A stretch of 64,000 nt of DNA, from the NCBI GenBank assembly GCA_013350335.1, contig CM023542.1, positions 744,001 through 808,000 on the forward strand, given 5' to 3'. Shown here in pieces: positions 57,262 through 64,000 of the stretch. The stretch comes from Chimonanthus salicifolius (taxonomy: Eukaryota; Streptophyta; Magnoliopsida; Laurales; Calycanthaceae). Below the pieces are notes generated by a model. That model ran no database searches. It was not told the DNA's origin and was given only the letters and a program-made list of their open reading frames with translations. The number at the start of each line of letters is the position of its first letter. Position 1 is the first letter of the stretch. Position numbers and translations under genes: made by a program.

Positions 57262-57267
57262 AATAAA
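57262..57267 (+). terminator. Candidate polyadenylation signal of the RING gene
   Basis: AATAAA lies 241 bases after the stop codon, within an AT-rich 3' flank. Plausible spacing for a plant 3' UTR, not proven. Confidence 0.4.
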
Positions 57268-57880
57268 GGCAATGAAATGTTAACTTGTTCTTTTAATATA
57301 TATAAAGATAATGATCCTCCACACTTCTCGTGAATCTGCAATGTGGGGTTTGTCTATGTTGATGGTGATGGATCAAGATGGAAAATCATAAAAACTTGTG
57401 GGTTAAAAACGTACTAATTTTTTTGAGAATTTAATAAACATGATTTGATTGATCCAATTAAAATGATTTTTTATGAGTTATAAATTGAATATTAAAACTT
57501 TTCAATAACCCATTATCATCGAACAATAATGACAACTTTTAGTTGGTTGGATAGCTCATCATAAAACTACTTAAATTGTCAAAATATATATTTCATATCA
57601 TTTTTAACCTTTTAACTTCTTAAAGATCAAAATAGAATTATTGAACACTTTTTTAGTAATGTTCAATGAAAAAAATATTTCATCCCAAGGATCAATATCT
57701 CCCTCCAATCTCGAATTATTCCTACATCTACTACCCTTGCTAATCCAACTCTACATCCTGAACACATCTTTGTTTGTTGGATGAGATTATATTTTTATTT
57801 TTAAAGTTTAATAAAAATACGATTGATGAGATTGATAGATAGTTTCGATATCAACACGCGAGTTGAATTTTATGTTAAGA
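57268..57880. other. AT-rich intergenic sequence
   Basis: No gene or repeat recognised. Confidence 0.4.
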
Positions 57881-58146
57881 TATAATTAGATTTATATTAA
57901 AATATATTTAGATTATTTTTCTCAATTAGTGCTTATGAGCTTTCTTCTTTTATTTGATTTTATCTTCTATATTTATATTTCTCATTCTCTATAAATAAAA
58001 TCTTTGAGTCTCTCTTTGATTAAGAGAGATACTACATTATTTTACATGATATCAAATAAAAGAGGAAAGTCCTAAATTTGACAAATACAATATTTAATAA
58101 GCACTAATTGAGGAAAATAATCTAAATATATCTTAACATTTTATCT
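57874..58146. repeat. Large AT-rich inverted repeat (fold-back, MITE-like or paired small LTRs)
   Basis: The left arm (about 57874-57960) contains ATGTTAAGATATA, then TATTTAGATTATTTTTCTCA and ATTAGTGCTTATG. The right arm (about 58050-58146) is its reverse complement with small indels. They are separated by about 90 bases holding TCTATAAATAAAATC (57988-58002) and TTTTACATGATATCAAA (58040-58056). The last resembles an LTR end followed by a decayed primer-binding site. Confidence 0.75.
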
Positions 58147-58720
58147 TAAAAGTTAAATCTTAATTTCTTATTTTTTCTCTCTCTAAATACGCACACTGAT
58201 TTTGATGGTTAAAATTTAGTGAACCTTTTTTATTTTTCTAACTAAAATTTAGTCTACATGATTAGTTTGATATAAATTTTTAATTCGTATAAATAACTCA
58301 GTCAATCTAAATTTATAAGAATAGATGAAAGATTTTGGATTCGATTCTTTCCGACTTATCTAATGTACAAGACTTATAAGTGATTTCATGTATTTCTGAA
58401 ATTAGTCTCACCTCTAATATTAAATGAGAATATTCATATTATCTAAAAATGAGAGCTAATACACCACTTATATAATCATTTTAAATTCTTTACCATTGTT
58501 CGTAATCATTAATTTTTTTTGAAAAGATAAACGTTTTCCTCACTCTCTCCCCTTCCAAGCGGTGGCCATGAAACAATGAGAAACCGCCGAGTGGCAGATG
58601 CTATTTCCCTGTCGTACAAACACGTGACGATACGAGGAACGCTGCATCCGCAAACCGAACTTTTTTCATGTCAGAGGATTTTCCACGTCAAAGCCAACTG
58701 ATTTCAACCACGCCTTCTAG
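58147..58720. other. AT-rich intergenic sequence, then a GC-richer gene-proximal stretch
   Basis: From about 58540 the composition becomes more balanced, as in the promoter-proximal region of a plant gene. No TATA element was assigned. Confidence 0.35.
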
Positions 58721-58885
58721 AAAAATCTCTCTCTCTCTCTCTCTGGCCTTTCTTTCCCTCTTTTCAGATACTTTAAAAAAAAAAAAAATCGGATTTCCTG
58801 CCCTACTTAACCTCTCCAAACAGTTTCCTTGAATATTTTCTGGAATCTTCTTCTTCTGCAATTTTATCCAAGACGAAGAGAGGAC

Positions 58886-59008
58886 ATGTGTGTGAAGGAC
58901 GGGGAGCCGATGGGTGAAGAAATGGAGAACTGGGGAAAAGATTCGGACGAAATTGGGAACGATCGGATTCGACTTAGAAATGATCCGACTCGGGGTAGTC
59001 CCTTTCCT
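58886..59008 (+). CDS. Candidate first coding exon of an unidentified gene
   Basis: An ATG at 58886 opens a 41-codon frame (MCVKDGEPMGEEMENW, then RIRLRNDPTRGSPFP) ending exactly at a good donor, CCT|GTAAGA (59009). It is preceded by a CT-rich leader (CTCTCTCT at 58727-58744) and by less AT-rich DNA, as expected for a plant first exon. The frame also runs upstream to 58829 without a stop and downstream into the presumed intron. No domain is recognisable. The following 5 kb would be intron, with the rest of the gene beyond the window. The peptide is short, so this could be chance. Confidence 0.4.
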
Positions 59009-59465
59009 GTAAGAACACACATTGTACCTTTGTGTGGTTTGGGTTGCTTTTCTTTCATGTTCTTCTCTTCGTTGAATTTTGAGTTGGGTTTTCATTTTTA
59101 TTTTTTTATTTTATGCGATCAGTCTTGGATCTAGATTTATATGAAATGAATCTGAATAATGGGACAATGATTTACACGGCTTGTGCCATAACGATGAGGA
59201 TCTGAAGCCTGGATGTTTGTATACACCTTGACGATCTGGAACAATAATATGAATTTGAGATGTCTTTAATTGGTACCCCAAATCGACCCACGAATTTTCT
59301 CTCCTAAATTCTGTGTGAATGCAATGGAATAACAAGACTTGTATTAAGCAGATAGAAGAACCGTGGTATAGTATTTATAATTGGGAAAACTACAGAACAA
59401 TTTGGGCATTTTTGTGCCCAAGCACAAGGGCCCCATGTGGGACCTAGTTTATGATGAGTCCAAAC

Positions 59466-59750
59466 CAGGGCCAGCTCTACCCAAAGGCAACAAAAGCGGC
59501 TGCTTAAGGCCCTAAATATTGGAAGGCCCGAAATTATTGATAACCTTACCGCAAAATCCTATTAGGGAGGCCCAAATTTCAGCTTGCAAGAGTGTTAAAA
59601 AAAAGGCCCGAATTTTTTTTTCAGATTCTTTTTTATTATATATAACTAAAGTTTTAATTAAATACTACTTATAATAATATGTTAAATACAAAGAATGCCC
59701 ATTTAGATTTTTTGCTTTAGGCCTCCTCAACTTGTGTCTGGCCGGCCCTG
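59466..59750. mobile_element. Short non-autonomous hAT element (MITE), 285 bp
   Basis: Ends are CAGGGCCAGCTCTA and, reverse-complemented, CAGGGCCGGCCAGA. An exact 8-bp duplication GTCCAAAC flanks them (59458-59465 and 59751-59758). Its left end, with AAAGCGGCTGCTTAAGGCCC, matches the reverse complement of the right end of the 1.07-kb hAT element (43349-44420), so both belong to one family in opposite orientation. Confidence 0.92.
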
Positions 59751-59844
59751 GTCCAAACCATTGAAAATATTAATTTTCTTTTAAATTAGATCCAACTTTT
59801 ATTGTTTTCATTTGATGCATCCTCACCATTAAACTGATTATGAT

Positions 59845-61583
59845 CCATTCTTCTTAATGGATCTTCCAAAGGTTTATTCAAGAGCTCTAAAGGTCTTCGT
59901 CAGGGTGACCCATTATCGTATGCACTTTCCATCATTTACAGTTTGTGGATGACACGATCATTTTTTGTGAGGCTAATGAGCAATCTGTAATGAATCTTCA
60001 CGCCTTACTTAGGTGGTTTGAGCTGGCATCTTCTCTCTAGATCAATTACAGCAAAAGTGCAGTTTTTGGCATCAAGTTGGACAACTTCAAGCCTGCTACC
60101 TTTTCAGTGCTTTTGGGATGTGTTTCTTCTACCCTTCCATCTACTTATTTGGGCTTGCCTCTCTGCATCAGCTCTCCTGGGCACTCGTTGTGGGAACCCA
60201 TCATCCATAAGTTTTGCAAGCACCTCGCCTCGTGGAAAGGGAAGTACCTATCTCTAGGTGGACAGATCACTCTACTCAAGTCTGTCCACAATGCCCTGTC
60301 AGTTTTCTTCCTTTCAGCTTTTAGGTGCCCCAACAAAATTATTCAGTCAATGGAAAAGATTATGAAGAATTTTCTTTGGAGTGATCAAGAAGATATGAAG
60401 AATATCACCTTGTCAATTGGATGCAAGTTTGTCTTCCTACTGTTTCTGGGGGCTTGGGATGCGTCCAATCAAGGTCACCAATATTGCTCTTCTTACTAAG
60501 TGGATTTGGAGATTAGATTCTGATGACGAGTCTACTTGGAAATCTATCCTTATGTACAAGTACGGTATTCAGAATTCTGGTTGGATCATCAATCCTGCCC
60601 CTCGCAGAGCTTTAGGCATGTGGAGAGCTATCGCTGCTTGTGTTGATAAATTTAAAGATGGTATCAGATTCAATGCTGGCTGTGGGGGTCAAATTAAGTT
60701 TTGGTCCTATGGAGTGGTGGCTCTTCCTTGGATTCTCAGTTCCCCTCCCTCTACTGTCTCTCTCTAAGGCCGTTTGGGAACATTTCCAAGTTCTATTACA
60801 TTACAAGTGAGCAAGTTGTTTGAGACATTCCTTTTCGTTGAAACCTTTCCAACGCTGAAACATTTACTTTTGCCAATCTTCTTCATACCCTCTCCTCCTG
60901 CAGGATCCGCACATCGGGGGAGGAGAATCAAATTTGGTGGCTTGATATCACTGGCATCTTCTCGGTCAAATCCTTCTACACTTGGACTACTTCCACAGCT
61001 TGCACTGCCACGGCCAACCCCAAGATTTGGTCCTCCAAAGCTCCTCCAAGAGTGATTAGTTTCCTTTGGACTGTTGGTTTGGAGAAAATCTTGACCCAAG
61101 ATAGCTTGCGCAAAAGTGGAAAAACATTGGTCAGTGCATGCCCTTTTTGCGTTCAAGCCTCCGAAGAGTCGAATCATCTTCTTATTTATTGTCCCTTCTC
61201 TGCGTATGTTTGGAATTCCGTTCTTGATCAGTTTGGCGTGGCCTGGGTCATGCCATCGTCTGTGGCAAAGTTATCCTTTGCGTGGGACATTGTCTCTGTT
61301 TCATCTAAATGTGTTTCCTTGTGGCATTTGTCATTTTTTGCCACCATTTGGAGCCTTTGGTGGGAACACAACAACAAGATTTTTAAGGATATAGTTGAGC
61401 CTAGTGAGTCGATGCAAGAAAAGCTTTTACCAATTGTGCTTCGTGGGCTATCTCTCTTGAATAATTTAGGAATATATTTTGCGTGCCTGGAAAGAATGTG
61501 TTGACTAGGCTTAAGTCCTTCGTCTTAAGTTCCTTGTAGTCTATTATTGTTTTTTTCTGCTTTTTTTTTTTTTGGTTCTTGCG
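59845..61583 (+). mobile_element. Decayed LINE (RT end, zf-RVT), candidate target duplication
   Basis: The plus strand begins in RT (GLFKSSKGLRQGDPLSYAL near 59875). The FVDDTIIFCEAN motif follows at about 59944 after an internal deletion, then TYLGL and the thumb region to 60500, and a frameshifted KVTNIALLTKWIWRLDSDD segment. From about 60900 it continues with IWWLDITGIFSVKSFYTW, APPRVISFLWTVGLEKIL and CPFCVQASEESNHLLIYC to a stop near 61501. TGATTATGAT occurs at 59835-59844 and 61584-61593, a possible 10-bp target duplication, but the 3' end is T-rich, not A-rich. No RNase H domain is seen, unlike the other LINEs here. Confidence 0.85.
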
Positions 61584-61672
61584 TGATTATGATAAGGAAA
61601 AATATTTATCCAATATCTTATTTTCGTATTAAAAAATCAAGCTCTAGGATGATTCAATGGGTTCCATGTTTT

Positions 61673-61755
61673 TGTAACATGGGTATCCTCACCCCACATT
61701 GGATGTTAGACTAATCCACGAGCATGTGTAAACCTCCCAATTCACACACATTGGG
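61673..61755 (-). mobile_element. Truncated SINE relative
   Basis: AACATGGGTATCCTCACCCC, then TGGATGTTAGACTAATCCAC, resembles the 3' body of the SINE at 53650-53822 (AACATGGATATCCCACCC and GGAGGTGAGACGAATCCAC). The tRNA-like head is missing or unrecognisable. Confidence 0.5.
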
Positions 61756-64000
61756 TTCCATTTTTGACACAGATAACTCCTATGACCCATCCAATGATTC
61801 AGTGGACTCCACCCTTTGACAAATGTTGTCACAACACTTGGGTACTTCAACTCAGGAATGTAGACCTATCCTTTGTAATGTTATGGTTTTTCTCATCAAA
61901 GAAATCTTCTAAAAATAACCCATATTTGTAAAGATTTTCCACTGGATGAGTTTCCTAAATAAGTTTGATAGATTTAGAATCCAAGTTTTACTAAAAATAA
62001 AAATGTTAATATGGAATCTTGGCATTAACAAGTGGTCCCACTAAAATGATCCAAGACCACTCATGTTAATATTCTCCCACTTGTTGACATTGACTACTTT
62101 AGTCCATTCTCCCGACTTGTTTAATAGTGACCACGATAATATATTCCCTAAGTTGTTTCTTCTTAGATTCTACAATTTAAATAAAGACCCAATTAGTGCA
62201 CTCCATTTGAAAACAATCAATCCCATAGTAATTTGAGTGTCCTTATGGACTTCAATTAGATGAAACTATCAATTTAGATTATAGCAATCATACGTCATGT
62301 ATTTTGACACACTTCTTCCATATATCGCAAATATTACTAATTTTATCTAACGTAGTCTTTAATAAGGGATTAAGTAGGCTTAGTATACTATTCTGCTTAC
62401 TGTCTTGTTCCATTATGTAATTTTTTCTCGAAAGGTTTTTTTTCTATGATGCATAAAAATGTATATGTGCATAGATTTGGTAAGGCAAGAATAAAAAAGA
62501 ATCATCTCTATTGTTATAAAAATGTTATGATCAACTTTAATAATGTCTAGTGGCTTTGAAATAAAAGTCATAATTTGAAAAGCCTAAGAAGAAATATTGC
62601 AACTATATATGGCTTAATAGCATGCCATAGAATTTACTTTCAGTATTCCTTGAATTTGGATATTGATCAATTTTCAACTCAAGCATTTGGGTTGAGATTA
62701 TGGAAGGTTTTTTATGCAGTATTCTTATCATACTACTTAATTTTGGTAGTCCTAATTTTCTTTTAATTGATTTTTAATTTAAATGTAATATAGAATTTTT
62801 AAAGATAAATTTTATGTAAAATTAGATCGATATTCTGTTATTTTAAGCTCATTTCGTTGAGATATTACTATTATTGTTATTATTATTATTTTGGGTGGGG
62901 CTTGGGTGGTTTATGCATATTTTTGTATTAGCCTCTATACCTTTTTCCTTCTTCATTTGATGCTAATTTCCTCCCACTATTCTAGTATGGAGTCCTAATT
63001 CTATTGTAGTAGTCTAGTACAGGGTCTTGTTGTATTAAATTTGAAGTAGAGAACAAAGGGATTTCTTTTTGTGCTTTGGGCCAGGCACAATCAAGGGGAG
63101 GGGAATTCAGATGTCCTGTGCATTGATTGTGGATGATACTTAAATCTGCTTGATCAAGTAATCAATGGTAATATTGTATGATGGAATAGTGTCACAATTC
63201 AACAGTAGCATATCCAGTTCATGTGGGACAGAGTGTGGTGTGAAAGATTGGTAGATAAGTGCCTCTGTTGGCAAAGCAGGAATTTTTTTGTAGAAATGAA
63301 TGCTCATTAATGGTTGAAGATTAAGGTTTTTAACTGATAATAATTATAATAGTTCTTATCTTTCTATTTATTGACACAAATTTCTGGTCTGAGTTTTATG
63401 TTCTACTTTATGAGTAGCATTTTTTTTTTTGTAAATTTGGTTTTAGTATGAATTGTTGGGGTACTTTGGAATTTGGAACTTTTCCTCTTCTATGTGTAGA
63501 CCAAAAGATGAAATAACTAAAAGAGGGTATGCACATAATGCAAAAGTCGCACACCACTAGGGAGGATGTCAGTTTTACATGGAAAATCCTTCAAGGAGAA
63601 GGGAAAAACTACATGACAAACTCTAAATCACTTCAACTTTGTAGAAGTAATGGGATGACAATTGTTTACTTCTGTCAACTCTACTAACCAAGAAGATTAG
63701 TCAAGATTACAAAGTATCAAGAAACATAGAGTTCTTGGATTTCAAATATGAACTTACTTCTCATCAATGATGGAGTCAATGGTTTACGTCTTTTTTTTTT
63801 GACATTTTTTTCTAGGTGATAGAGGTAACTTCAATGAATGTTCTTGTACTTCCGATGTGAGTTTGCCTTGCAAAAAAACTCATCTCGTTTCAACTTTTCT
63901 TGCTACCCGTGATACCCGTGGGCCATCACCTCATCATGTGGTGGACCCACTTAGCATGAATGACATGAAATCATGATAGCATCTTCTTATTTCAAATTAT
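61756..64000. other. AT-rich anonymous sequence to the window end
   Basis: No exon, RNA gene or mobile element could be supported. A short ATT-repeat run lies at 62869-62891. Frames such as 62575-62766 are too short and featureless to call. Confidence 0.45.

Overview
This window is nuclear DNA from a flowering plant. The evidence is GT-AG split genes coding for plant proteins, AT-rich introns and intergenic DNA, and a heavy load of plant transposable elements: Ty1-copia, Ty3-gypsy chromovirus, LINE, tRNA-derived SINE, hAT and Stowaway. I cannot name the species. The very large, transposon-filled introns suggest a mid-sized or large genome, probably a dicot or magnoliid. No operons, CRISPR arrays or bacterial-type features are present.

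Region 1 (1-24826, + strand) is the 3' two thirds of a Rubisco activase-like gene (AAA+ ATPase, chloroplast RCA family, divergent RCA-like branch). Eight coding exons are visible at 690-803, 5699-5760, 14166-14220, 18177-18378, 18978-19084, 20495-20550, 21925-22017 and 24718 onward; earlier exons lie upstream of the window. All seven internal exons join in frame, with Walker A, Walker B and the TGND and RDGRMEK motifs intact. The last exon carries one extra base (24725-24727) that throws the conserved C-terminus out of frame. Its introns hold three copia remnants, a copia LTR with internal tandem repeats, at least six LINE pieces, a SINE, a retroelement primer-binding site and an unclassified AT-rich element.

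Region 2 (24827-29406) is intergenic, with a Stowaway-like MITE. Region 3 (29407-31347, + strand) is a compact five-exon gene for a 490-aa plant-specific protein of unknown function, followed by a three-copy repeat.

Region 4 (32405-41935) is a retrotransposon block. A gypsy-type LTR in reverse orientation is interrupted by a 3.3-kb solo LTR with a perfect 5-bp target duplication. Next comes a 5'-truncated gypsy element (integrase, broken chromodomain, polypurine tract) with its own 3.1-kb 3' LTR of the solo LTR's family.

Region 5 (41936-45540) is intergenic, with a SINE and a complete non-autonomous hAT element. Region 6 (45541-57021, + strand) is a six-exon gene for a 540-aa RING-H2 E3 ubiquitin ligase with an MGSGSS N-terminus suited to N-myristoylation. 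Its introns contain a solo copia-type LTR, a LINE with clear target duplications, a SINE, two opposed LINE fragments and TC microsatellites.

Region 7 (57022-64000) holds a large AT-rich inverted repeat, a possible first exon of another gene (58886-59008), a second hAT element of the same family, a long decayed LINE and anonymous AT-rich sequence. The three clear genes are ordinary host genes. The most notable signals are the frameshift in the activase-like gene and the layered, datable transposon insertions.
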